From the NCBI RefSeq assembly GCF_000235505.1, contig NZ_JH379027.1, positions 62,001 through 126,000 of the forward strand: DNA of 64,000 nt, read 5' to 3'. Shown here one piece after another: positions 17,812 to 25,278 of the stretch (position 1 is the stretch's first letter; each line of letters opens with the position of its first letter). The stretch is from Hungatella hathewayi WAL-18680 (GTDB taxonomy: Bacteria > Bacillota > Clostridia > Lachnospirales > Lachnospiraceae). Below the pieces are notes generated by a model that ran no database searches, was not told where the DNA came from, and was given only the letters and a program-made list of their open reading frames with translations. Made by a program: the position numbers and the translations under genes.

Positions 17812-18621
17812 TTGAAAGGTTCTGTTTTATCTGTCATGCTGAAAGGTCTCTGTGTTGGCAGCACCATGATGGTCCCCGGCGTCAGCGGAGGTTCGATGGC
17901 AATGCTGCTGGGGATTTATGACAGGCTGATATACTCTGTTAATTCTATTCGCAGCGTCAAGAGTCTGCTGTTATTGGGGACATTTTCTGCTGGAGGTTTT
18001 ATCGGTATCCTCCTGTTTTCCCAGCCGCTGCTCTCCCTGTTGGATCGCTATCCCATGCAGATGCTTTATTTTTTTATGGGGGCGGTGGGAGGAGGGATTC
18101 CATTGATGTTAAAGAAAGCGGAGGTCCGGCAGTTATCCATACCCGTTTTAGTCTGGCCGGCATTGGGGATGCTGCTCGTATGGACACTGTCCGTACTTCC
18201 GGAAGCTCCTGTCCAGACGGGATTGTCCATGGGGGTAAAGGAAACGGTATTTCTATTAATGACCGGTATTGCAGCTGCGGTGGCTTTGATATTGCCTGGA
18301 ATCAGTGTTTCCTATCTGCTTCTTGTTTTTGGGGTTTATGACGGTATGATCCTGGCCCTGCACGGGTTTCATCTGCCTGTTTTAGTTCCATTCGGAGCCG
18401 GGGTGCTTTTGGGGATTTTTCTTTCTACAAGAACTTTGGAACATGCAATGAAGAATTATCCACGGCCCACGTATTTAATTATTTTTGGATTTATACTGGC
18501 TTCCCTGGTGGAAATTTTCCCAGGGGTGCCAGAGGCCAATCAGATGCTTCTGTGCGGTACACTGGCTGGGGCGGGATTCTTTGCAGTCCGTTCACTTTCC
18601 GGGTTGGAGGAAACAACATAG
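17812..18621 (+). CDS. DUF368 (PopT-type) undecaprenyl-phosphate translocase candidate
   Basis: A 269-residue polytopic membrane protein. It has the duplicated DUF368 signature: PGVSGGSMAMLLGIYDRLI (about 22-40) and LPGISVSYLLLVFGVYDGMI (about 160-179). Members of this family (PopT) were shown to act in returning undecaprenyl phosphate across the membrane. Adjacent UppP would supply the substrate on the outer face, so the two genes form a carrier-recycling pair. Start TTG after CAGGAGG, 17 bases downstream of uppP. Confidence 0.88.
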   Translation: MKGSVLSVMLKGLCVGSTMMVPGVSGGSMAMLLGIYDRLIYSVNSIRSVKSLLLLGTFSAGGFIGILLFSQPLLSLLDRYPMQMLYFFMGAVGGGIPLMLKKAEVRQLSIPVLVWPALGMLLVWTLSVLPEAPVQTGLSMGVKETVFLLMTGIAAAVALILPGISVSYLLLVFGVYDGMILALHGFHLPVLVPFGAGVLLGIFLSTRTLEHAMKNYPRPTYLIIFGFILASLVEIFPGVPEANQMLLCGTLAGAGFFAVRSLSGLEETT

Positions 18622-18671
18622 GGGGAAGCTGGTGCCCAGAGGTTTTATGTCAAAACGCTGTATGGTAGGTT

Positions 18672-19127
18672 TTGAATAGATTAAGGAGAGTAGTACAGCT
18701 GAAAGGTGATAAGAAAGAATTTGAAATGAACCGGATAACAGCTTCTTATTTTACAAAAATAGCTGCTTTCCTGGAGTTTTTTGTGGCTGCAATCCTCCTT
18801 GTTGCCATATTATCTGGAGCGATTCTTTTAGCAGTGAATTTAATGGGGGACTTGATACATAATCCGCAGGTGGTAGACTTAAATCAGGTTTTAGGGGATG
18901 CGCTGGCGCTGGTTGTGGGGATTGAGTTTATCAAAATGCTGGTAAAGCACGCTCCGGAGGCAGTAGTAGAGGTCCTGCTGTTTGCCATAGCCAGGGAGAT
19001 GGTGGTAACACATGCTGGATCGGCTGAAACCCTTATGGGGGTAATTGCTGTGGGAATTATTTTCCTGATTCGCCATTACCATTGTCCTGCAAAAACTGCC
19101 GGGGCGGAAAGGGGTAAGGAAGTTTGA
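18672..19127 (+). CDS. PsiE-like small membrane protein
   Basis: A protein of about 133-151 residues resembling the phosphate-starvation-inducible PsiE family. Four membrane helices are visible, including FLEFFVAAILLVAILSGAI and the C-terminal MGVIAVGIIFLIRHYH. The start is uncertain: a TTG at 18672, a CTG at 18699 with AAGGAG ten bases upstream, and the ATG at 18726 are all in frame. Family function is unknown apart from the phosphate link, which fits the Na/Pi and UppP genes of this island. Confidence 0.7.
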   Translation: MNRLRRVVQLKGDKKEFEMNRITASYFTKIAAFLEFFVAAILLVAILSGAILLAVNLMGDLIHNPQVVDLNQVLGDALALVVGIEFIKMLVKHAPEAVVEVLLFAIAREMVVTHAGSAETLMGVIAVGIIFLIRHYHCPAKTAGAERGKEV

Positions 19128-19179
19128 TAAGATTGCTATTACGGAATTATGAGTATTGGAATTGAGAGGAGGTGCCAGG

Positions 19180-19596
19180 ATGGGAAAGATTGTTATTATC
19201 ACTCTTGATGAAGCGGAGGAGCATGTTTTAAATAAGATATTGGACAGCATAGAAGCTGAAAAAATCCAGTTTGTAGATATATCACCAGCTCCGGTGCTGT
19301 CCCTATCAAACCTGTCACTTTATCCGCATGAATGTAAGGTAGAGGTCAACGGTCAGGAATTGACATTAGGGCCTCGCCAATTTGCGCTTCTGTATCTCCT
19401 GGCTCGCAATGTGGGACGCATTTTTACGAAAGAACAGATTTACTATCAGGTGTGGAATGAATCCACGGCTATTAATGTAGATGAAACAATCCGCTATCAT
19501 GTCAGTGAAATCCGGAAGAAGCTGGAACAGATATATGGCTATGACTGCATAGAGACGGTCTGGGGAATTGGATATCGGTTTAAGCACGATAAATAA
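19180..19596 (+). CDS. OmpR/PhoB-type winged-helix protein lacking a receiver domain
   Basis: A 138-residue protein. The C-terminal half (about 45-135) is a complete winged-helix output domain (LTLGPRQFALLYLLARN, FTKEQIYYQVWN, IRYHVSEIRKKLE, IETVWGIGYRF). The first 40 residues are too short for a phospho-receiver and contain no phosphorylation Asp pocket. ATG 19180 was chosen because GAGGAGGTG lies seven bases upstream. It is last in the uppP operon and may regulate it independently of a kinase. CGTA-type repeats begin at its stop codon. Confidence 0.8.
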   Translation: MGKIVIITLDEAEEHVLNKILDSIEAEKIQFVDISPAPVLSLSNLSLYPHECKVEVNGQELTLGPRQFALLYLLARNVGRIFTKEQIYYQVWNESTAINVDETIRYHVSEIRKKLEQIYGYDCIETVWGIGYRFKHDK

Positions 19597-19656
19597 TACG
19601 CAATACGCATAAAATTTCTGTGGTCTGTTGAAAAAGACGTAATTGGAACGTAAAGG
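19595..19656 (+). repeat. CGTA/TACGC repeats upstream of parM (possible centromere)
   Basis: Two tandem AATACGC copies (19595-19608), then GACGTAATT and AACGTAAAG, lie just before the parM-like gene. This is where ParMR systems often carry their parC site. The reverse complement contains GCGTATTGCG, also present in the repeat cluster at 61008-61145. Confidence 0.4.
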
Positions 19657-19689
19657 ATAAGTATAAAAATTAAAAAGGAGATGTATTCT

Positions 19690-20604
19690 ATGTTATTAGC
19701 AATCGACCACGGAAATAAACAGATCAAGACGATTCACTGCCCGCCATTTGTGTCCGGGCTGCAGCAGAGTATTGAGAAGCCATTTGGAAAAAATATAATT
19801 CAATGTAATGGGACTTACTATACTCTTTCCAACCAGCGAATTCCTTACCGGAAGGATAAAACGGAGGATGACCGGTTTTTTTATCTGACACTGTTCGGCG
19901 CTGCTAATGAAATTGAGGCTATGAAATGTTATTCAGAAGATGTGATACGCATTCAGCTTGCGGTAGGGCTTCCGCCAGCTCACTTCGGCGCTCAAAATAA
20001 GAGCTTCACCGGATATTTTATGAACCGGGACGTGATTAAGTTCCATTATCACGGTAAGCCACATTCGATATATATTGAAGATGTGGTCTGCTTCCCCCAG
20101 GCTTATGCGGCCGCTGTAACCATGATGGAATCTCTGATTGACAGCCCCAAGGCGTTGGTTTTGGATATTGGCGGGTTTACGGCGGATTATCTTTTAATGA
20201 AATACGGACAGGCGGATCTTTCCACATGTGATTCCCTGGAAAATGGCGTGATTTTGCTATACAATAAGATTCGCTCAAAAGTAAATGCTGAACTGGATTT
20301 GCTTCTCGATGAAAGTGATATCGACGCCATACTGAAGGGACAAACAGACGGATATACAGAGCAGGCGGTTCAACTCGTTGAATACCAGGCGCAGGAATTT
20401 ATTAATGATCTGTTCAATACCCTGCGGGAGCGTATGATTGATTTGCGGTCAGGCAGCGTTGTATTTGTTGGGGGAGGAGCGATTCTGCTTCGCAGACAAA
20501 TAGAGGCGTCCGGCAAAATTGGCAGGCCCTTATTTGTGGACGAGATTAATGCCAATGCCAAAGGATATGAATTTTTGTATCAGCTTGAAATGGCGGGCAG
20601 GTGA
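19690..20604 (+). CDS. parM: ParM/StbA-like actin-family ATPase
   Basis: A 304-residue actin-like protein. Residues 1-12 (MLLAIDHGNKQI) form phosphate loop 1. ALVLDIGGFTADYLLM (about 156-171) is phosphate loop 2, and VVFVGGGAILLRRQI (about 257-271) matches the adenosine-binding region. Such proteins build filaments that push plasmid copies apart. I chose the ATG at 19690 because AAAAAGGAG is nine bases upstream; an ATG at 19681 touches that site. It is followed directly by a ParR-like gene and preceded by repeats, which suggests the element can replicate as a plasmid or circular ICE. Confidence 0.85.
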   Translation: MLLAIDHGNKQIKTIHCPPFVSGLQQSIEKPFGKNIIQCNGTYYTLSNQRIPYRKDKTEDDRFFYLTLFGAANEIEAMKCYSEDVIRIQLAVGLPPAHFGAQNKSFTGYFMNRDVIKFHYHGKPHSIYIEDVVCFPQAYAAAVTMMESLIDSPKALVLDIGGFTADYLLMKYGQADLSTCDSLENGVILLYNKIRSKVNAELDLLLDESDIDAILKGQTDGYTEQAVQLVEYQAQEFINDLFNTLRERMIDLRSGSVVFVGGGAILLRRQIEASGKIGRPLFVDEINANAKGYEFLYQLEMAGR

Positions 20605-20609
20605 TTCCT

Positions 20610-21098
20610 ATGGCGGCTAAAAAGGACAGGGAGCGCTTTACGATTAAGTTTAATGAAAATGATCCTGCACACAGAAAGGTCATTGAGATCCTAGAGAGCC
20701 AGGGAGCGCACAGCAAGGCTCCCTTTATCGTCAATGCAATCCTGCATTATATCCATTGTCCTGAAACCCCGGATATTCCTGTTTCATGGCTGATGGATAA
20801 AGGGGCGATTGAGGAGATGGTGAGGGGGATTTTGAAGGAGCAGGCGTCAGAAGCTTCAACGCCGCAATCTGTGCAAAAAACGCAGCCGACAGTTAAGGTT
20901 CACCCCGGGCCTGCAGCAGCAATACATACTGCGGCAGACATGCAGCCTGCGGTAAATACCGTGCAGACTCCAGAACAGGAAGAGACGCCGGCAGCGGTTT
21001 CCCGACAGGAGCAAACGGTTCCCCCAGTCTGCAAGGAGGAAGAAAACCATGCACGGGCTTTAATTATGAATACATTGTCGGCATTCCGGAATAACTGA
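20610..21098 (+). CDS. ParR-like DNA-binding partner of ParM
   Basis: A protein of about 162 residues. The first 50 residues (RFTIKFNENDPAHRKVIEIL, SKAPFIVNAILHYI) look like a ribbon-helix-helix: a short beta strand followed by two helices. The remainder is an Ala/Gln/Pro-rich linker and a C-terminal helix (HARALIMNTLSAFRNN), which in ParR-type proteins contacts the ParM filament. The parM stop codon overlaps a GTG at 20601, which is an alternative start. The assignment rests mainly on context and layout. Confidence 0.65.
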   Translation: MAAKKDRERFTIKFNENDPAHRKVIEILESQGAHSKAPFIVNAILHYIHCPETPDIPVSWLMDKGAIEEMVRGILKEQASEASTPQSVQKTQPTVKVHPGPAAAIHTAADMQPAVNTVQTPEQEETPAAVSRQEQTVPPVCKEEENHARALIMNTLSAFRNN

Positions 21099-21116
21099 AA
21101 AGGAGACATGGGAGGT

Positions 21117-21458
21117 TTATTTCTCCTGTGTCTCCTTTTCTTTAACAGCGGCTACAAAGCTTCCGATAATATCTTCCAAGTGTCTGTATTGATTCGGCGT
21201 CAGTTCAGATACCTTCGGGGAAAGGAGTGATTTATCTTCCTCTGTGACCTTACCCAGCAGCAAATAATCCGTACTGATTCCAAGAGCGGCGGATATTTTA
21301 ATAATTGTGTCGGGCCGCATGGCTTTCTGTCCCAATTCAGCGGTGGAAACGGTCTGCGGTGTGATGTTTGCTAACTCCGCCAGGTTTTCCTGCGTCATAT
21401 GAAGCTGTTTTCGCCTATCATGAATCCGTTTACCCATTTCTTTTAAAAGATCGTCCAT
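21117..21458 (-). CDS. XRE-family transcriptional regulator
   Basis: A 113-residue protein. Residues 8-65 are a Cro/C1 helix-turn-helix (IHDRRKQLHMTQENLAELANIT, QTVSTAELGQKAMRPDTIIKISAAL). The C-terminal 40 residues (LTPNQYRHLEDIIGSFVAAV) may dimerise. It is divergent from the SLOG gene, with a cluster of repeated sites between them, so it probably represses both. Confidence 0.82.
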   Translation of the reverse strand: MDDLLKEMGKRIHDRRKQLHMTQENLAELANITPQTVSTAELGQKAMRPDTIIKISAALGISTDYLLLGKVTEEDKSLLSPKVSELTPNQYRHLEDIIGSFVAAVKEKETQEK

Positions 21459-21469
21459 TTATCGTGCCT

Positions 21470-21553
21470 CCATGCTATAGTTATAGTTTATCGTCTATGG
21501 CATGGTTAATTAAGCGTCTATGGTTGATTTTTAACGTCCATAGCATGTATAAT
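21470..21553. promoter_or_regulatory. Divergent promoter with repeated operator-like sites
   Basis: CTATGGCATGG (21495-21505), CCATAGCATG (21538-21547) and the inverted CCATGCTATAG (21470-21480) are variants of one motif. A CGTCTATGG half-site at 21515 adds a fourth copy. They overlap the plus-strand promoter TTGATT (21524-21529), 18-base spacer, TATAAT (21548-21553). Confidence 0.65.
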
Positions 21554-21588
21554 AGTAATAATTTTAGAATTTATTAAGGAGGAATTGG

Positions 21589-22116
21589 ATGGAAAAACTC
21601 GCATGTACAGTGATAGGACATAAACCAACGCGATTTAAGTTTAAATACAAAGAAAATTATTCTTTATGCAAAAGAATAAAAAATGCTATGGCAGAACAAG
21701 TTAAGATACTCCATGCAATAGGTGTACGCCGTTTTTATATAAGTGGTTCACTGGGAGTTGGCATATGGGCCGGTGAATTGATCCTACGCCTGAAGGAACG
21801 GCCTGGATATGGGGACATAGAGTTTTGCATTGTTTTTCCATATGAAGGCTATGATGCGAATTGGGATGAACGGAGCCGAAAACGCATGAACTTTCTGAAA
21901 AAGCACAGTGCGGAATGTATAACCATTAGAGGTGCAGACGGCAGAGAAGGATTTTTCCGGCAAAATTATTATATGGTTGATCAGGCGCAGCACATGGTAG
22001 CCATTTATGACGGAAATCATACGGTGAAATCAGTCACAGGACAGACCGTAAAGTATGCCATGCGAAAGGGGCTGAAAATCGTATACATTCACCCGGATAC
22101 GGCGAAAATCCTCTGA
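21589..22116 (+). CDS. SLOG-family (DUF1273/YpsA-like) protein
   Basis: A 175-residue protein with a Rossmann-like fold: CTVIGHKPTRF at the start, GVRRFYISGSLGVGIWAGELIL (about 45-66), and a later MVAIYDG segment near 140 followed by GLKIVYIHP. It resembles the DUF1273 branch of the SLOG nucleotide-sensing superfamily, found widely on Firmicutes mobile elements. The substrate is unknown. Its promoter carries the operator repeats of the divergent XRE gene, and AAGGAGG lies before the ATG. Confidence 0.8.
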   Translation: MEKLACTVIGHKPTRFKFKYKENYSLCKRIKNAMAEQVKILHAIGVRRFYISGSLGVGIWAGELILRLKERPGYGDIEFCIVFPYEGYDANWDERSRKRMNFLKKHSAECITIRGADGREGFFRQNYYMVDQAQHMVAIYDGNHTVKSVTGQTVKYAMRKGLKIVYIHPDTAKIL

Positions 22117-22129
22117 ATGATTCGGCCGG

Positions 22130-22438
22130 CTACTTTTTTAACCCTTTAATAATGGCTTTCACATTCCCCAACTGCTCATGATCCAGGGCCTTTATATCGT
22201 CAAGCATTTCTTTATACTCTGTAGGATAGCTGTTATCACTGTCGAAAAATTCGGCTGGCGTAACGCCTAAGTATTCGCAGATATAGAAAAAGACCTGCAT
22301 GGACGGAAAGCCGTTTCTGTTTTCCAGCGCGTTAATATACCCCGCGCTTTGTCCAATGGACAAGCTCATATCCCGCGCAGATACCCCTTTTTCAGAACGT
22401 AATTTTTCTAACCGTTGATAAAACAAGTTTTCATACAT
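22130..22438 (-). CDS. Small XRE-family regulator
   Basis: A 102-residue protein with a helix-turn-helix at about 8-65 (LEKLRSEKGVSARDMSLSIGQS, GYINALENRNGFPSMQVFFYICEYLGVTPAEFF). The C-terminal 35 residues form a short acidic helix region. It is convergent with the SLOG gene and divergent from the lipoprotein gene. It starts after AGAGGTG. Confidence 0.8.
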   Translation of the reverse strand: MYENLFYQRLEKLRSEKGVSARDMSLSIGQSAGYINALENRNGFPSMQVFFYICEYLGVTPAEFFDSDNSYPTEYKEMLDDIKALDHEQLGNVKAIIKGLKK

Positions 22439-22575
22439 ACCAAATCACCTCTGTATATGATTTTACCCTATAGGTGACTGTAATATGTCTGGATAGGCTA
22501 GATACTCACCCCTTAATATCTGATTGTATTAGATATAATGATAAAAATAACTTTTTTAACCAGATAGGAGATCTT

Positions 22576-23334
22576 ATGAAGAAGATATTTACTTTTGGCA
22601 TATCAAGAAAAGTCTGCATACTATTTATCACTTCTGTTTTGCTTTTGCTGGCATGTATAGTTGGCGCTGGTCTGTCAAATAGACAAAGAGGGGATAAAAC
22701 CAGGCAGTGGGAGCAAGAGCAGCCAGGACAAAACGAGCCAGGGCAAAGCCAGGAATCTGATATTGAACAGGAGGAACCTCCGCGATACAGGTCGGATACA
22801 GCGCCAGAGGATTGCCTGCTCTGTAATGGAGGAAAAGAGACGCTGCTAACCTGGTACTTTGGGCAGGAAAATGTAGGCTTTATCAGCCTGAATACTTTTA
22901 AGCTGTCATGTGTGGAAATTAACCGGTATGATGATCATAAGAAACTGATAGAAGAGCCTGTAAAGGGGTCATCTTCTCACATATTGAATACTGGTGACGA
23001 CGGTTTTTTGTCATTGGTTTCAGAAGATCCGAACAGAGGATACGCCCGTGCCTCCCTCACCTTTAATAATGATGAAGTTCTGGATATAAAAAAGGCCGGT
23101 AAATTTTTATGTACAGATTGTCTGAATCGTATGATGAGTGAGAGCTGGAGCGATGAACCGTATGGAATCGGGGTGATTGACTTTAGGACAAAAGATATAC
23201 GGCTCCTGGAGCCGGATATTACGGCATTTATTTTTAATGACTATTATATTACCTGCGATCTGCGTAGAAAAAAGGGAAGAGGATTCAAGCGTGGAGATGG
23301 ATTTGTTGGTTTTTTATTGCCCGGAGAGATATGA
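22576..23334 (+). CDS. Probable lipoprotein of unknown function
   Basis: A 252-residue protein. A basic N terminus and hydrophobic stretch (about 14-29) end in LLLLAC, a lipobox-like site, so it is probably anchored outside the membrane. A Gln/Glu/Pro-rich linker follows (about 35-75). The folded part contains two CxxC pairs, CLLC (about 81) and CTDC (about 177), which could bind metal or form disulfides. The ATG at 22576 has AGGAG seven bases upstream; the frame is open further upstream but lacks a ribosome site. No family recognised. Confidence 0.55.
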   Translation: MKKIFTFGISRKVCILFITSVLLLLACIVGAGLSNRQRGDKTRQWEQEQPGQNEPGQSQESDIEQEEPPRYRSDTAPEDCLLCNGGKETLLTWYFGQENVGFISLNTFKLSCVEINRYDDHKKLIEEPVKGSSSHILNTGDDGFLSLVSEDPNRGYARASLTFNNDEVLDIKKAGKFLCTDCLNRMMSESWSDEPYGIGVIDFRTKDIRLLEPDITAFIFNDYYITCDLRRKKGRGFKRGDGFVGFLLPGEI

Positions 23335-23363
23335 AAAATAGATGGTGTGAGAATACTTCCATT

Positions 23364-23403
23364 AAAAAGCGTCCCCTCTGATTACTGCTGCGGGGACGCT
23401 TTG
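23364..23403. terminator. Bidirectional terminator closing the long minus-strand block
   Basis: An 11-base perfect stem, AAAGCGTCCCC (23366-23376) with GGGGACGCTTT (23392-23402), lies between two convergent genes. The minus-strand side has the better T-run (CTTTTTAATG). Confidence 0.8.
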
Positions 23404-23443
23404 AACATAATATGGCGAAAGAAGTCACTACTGCCCTAGAATG

Positions 23444-23884
23444 CTATTTTAAATAATAATGTACATATAGGTTATAATCTTTAAACCGTGTTATCAGCCG
23501 TAACCATATTTGTAAGCGTTGTGTTTCGGAGTAAAGGTTGTATTCCGTTTCATCGCGGGTCGGCTCCGCGCAGGCAGCACAAAGCCGTTTCATGGCCGAT
23601 AATGATGTAAATTCCGGCAATAGGAATAACGCTTCCGTAAATTCATCAATCTCCTTTACTAATTCTGGGTCCAGCCGCTCCTTATGGCATTTAAACCAGG
23701 AGGTATACCATCTGTATCCATCATAATCGGAGCGGGAATAAACTAATTCACTGGCCGGCCGGTCGATACCGTTTTCCCCCTTTTCAATATTTTGAAAAAC
23801 ATGGTTAAAGGAACAAACCGGCGTGAGAATGACCTCTGATTCGGACGCAATATCCGGCAGCTTTGTGTATATATTTATTTTCAT
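23444..23884 (-). CDS. Hypothetical protein, last gene of the minus-strand block
   Basis: A 146-residue protein starting MKINIYTKLPDIASE. The ATG at 23884 follows AAAGGAG. The frame extends upstream into the PP-loop gene but without a start site. Two cysteines in LCAACAE and several Tyr/Trp-rich stretches (YDGYRWYTSWF) are visible. No domain recognised. It lies 28 bases after the PP-loop gene and is probably co-transcribed with it. Confidence 0.55.
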   Translation of the reverse strand: MKINIYTKLPDIASESEVILTPVCSFNHVFQNIEKGENGIDRPASELVYSRSDYDGYRWYTSWFKCHKERLDPELVKEIDEFTEALFLLPEFTSLSAMKRLCAACAEPTRDETEYNLYSETQRLQIWLRLITRFKDYNLYVHYYLK

Positions 23885-23912
23885 TGGTAATATACTCCTT
23901 TCTTTGGATTGC

Positions 23913-24845
23913 TTAACATGCAATCCGCGTAACCTCTTTCTTTTTCTGGCTGCTATGTAAAATTTGAATTGCAGCATTGACATCTCTGCTTTCATACTCA
24001 TGGGTCAGATTATCAAAATAATCGCCATAATACAGTTCATTATCATAGGCACGAAATGTATTTTGCTTCCATAGTTTATCATTTTCTTCGTCCAGCTTTT
24101 TATATTGCTCCTGGACGCCATACATATACCAGTCCATCACATCATATTTAGTTTTCCATTTATCAAACTGACGGCCCTCTAACATTCGCTCAAATGCCCA
24201 CAAATAAGCCTTTTCAAAATTAGGCCAGCGCCGGAATTCCCGAAGCATATTTTTAGATGATGTGAGAGGACAGCCAACACAGCCGATCCGGCTGAAGCCT
24301 TCATCGTATAATTCGCAGTATGGAATATGGTTATCGTCTATGACGTTCCAGAGCTGTTCATCAGTCCAGTCAAGAATGGGATGAAAAAATGTCACACCCT
24401 TGTATGCCTGACAGGTTTCAACTCTTGAGCGGTTCCTTCGCTTTACGCTTTCAGCTTTGCGTACCCCAGTCAGCGTAAGGACATGCCCCTCTTTCGGGCA
24501 TGTGTTTCGTTCCTTGTATTCACTGCAGCAATATCGGCAGACTCTCGTAGGAGGGAACCCTTTTTTAATAATTAGGTGGAACATGGATATTCTGGGCGGT
24601 TCTTCTATCACATCGGAATGATACTTTCTGATGAAACGAAGCAGCTCAGGGGGATCAACGCTGGTTCGGCTGAATCTGGCCTGGTAGGGGATACCGGCTT
24701 GATCGAATAACCATTTCAGCACCACACTGTCTTTGCCGCCGGAAAAACGCAGACACATGGTATGGCAGCCAGCTATAACGCGCAGTTCCTTGATGACCTG
24801 CCCCACATAATCACCGTACACGGGTAAATCTATCTGGCCTCTCAT
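23913..24845 (-). CDS. PP-loop protein of the PAPS reductase family
   Basis: A 310-residue protein. The ATP-binding PP-loop SGGKDS is at 35-40. Cysteine-rich segments CRYCCSEYKE (about 118) and GCVGCP (about 212) could hold a metal or Fe-S cluster. The ECGLH catalytic motif of true PAPS reductases is not present, so sulfate assimilation is unlikely. Mobile-element members of this family include the DndC-type enzymes of DNA phosphorothioation, but a wider group has no known role. A second, diverged PP-loop protein lies at 27384 in the same block. Confidence 0.75.
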   Translation of the reverse strand: MRGQIDLPVYGDYVGQVIKELRVIAGCHTMCLRFSGGKDSVVLKWLFDQAGIPYQARFSRTSVDPPELLRFIRKYHSDVIEEPPRISMFHLIIKKGFPPTRVCRYCCSEYKERNTCPKEGHVLTLTGVRKAESVKRRNRSRVETCQAYKGVTFFHPILDWTDEQLWNVIDDNHIPYCELYDEGFSRIGCVGCPLTSSKNMLREFRRWPNFEKAYLWAFERMLEGRQFDKWKTKYDVMDWYMYGVQEQYKKLDEENDKLWKQNTFRAYDNELYYGDYFDNLTHEYESRDVNAAIQILHSSQKKKEVTRIAC

Positions 24846-24894
24846 TAGTATTCCTCACATTCTGATCTGTTCCTTTGGTCTGTCATAGTGGAAA

Positions 24895-25260
24895 TCAAGA
24901 TTTAACCACCATAACCTCTAATGCACCGTCCTTCCTGGCATATGGCAGGTTTGAAAGGATATCGGCGTAATATTTTCCTGTCCCTACCTCACTTTTCAGA
25001 TAGCTATGGTGAGAAAGAGGCAGCCCATCGCTTCCGATAACGCCGATTACAAAAGCATCTGTCTCACGGGTGCTGTGGTACAGCATATAAGTGAGTCCTC
25101 CCTGATTCCACTTAGCTGCCCGAAAGTTATCGGCGCAGATTAAGTCCTGCCAAAATGCTTTTACCATTCCAAGCTGCTTTGAAAATAACCTGTCTTTGTG
25201 AAACGGATCAGCAGTTACCTGTGGTGCATATAATTGATGTGTTATAAAATCATTTGCCAT
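24895..25260 (-). CDS. Hypothetical protein
   Basis: A 121-residue cytoplasmic protein with no recognised domain. Visible blocks are FWQDLICADNFRAAKWNQGG and a beta-rich half (TYMLYHSTRETDAFVIGVIG). It has a clear AAGGAG site and lies 18 bases from the next gene in the co-directional block between the two PP-loop genes. Confidence 0.5.
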   Translation of the reverse strand: MANDFITHQLYAPQVTADPFHKDRLFSKQLGMVKAFWQDLICADNFRAAKWNQGGLTYMLYHSTRETDAFVIGVIGSDGLPLSHHSYLKSEVGTGKYYADILSNLPYARKDGALEVMVVKS

Positions 25261-25278
25261 ATAGTTCAGTCTCCTTCC

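Noticed and set aside
19595-19656. CGTA repeats considered as a CRISPR-like array
   Set aside because: Units are under ten bases, irregularly spaced, with no spacers or cas genes; a centromere or regulator site fits better.
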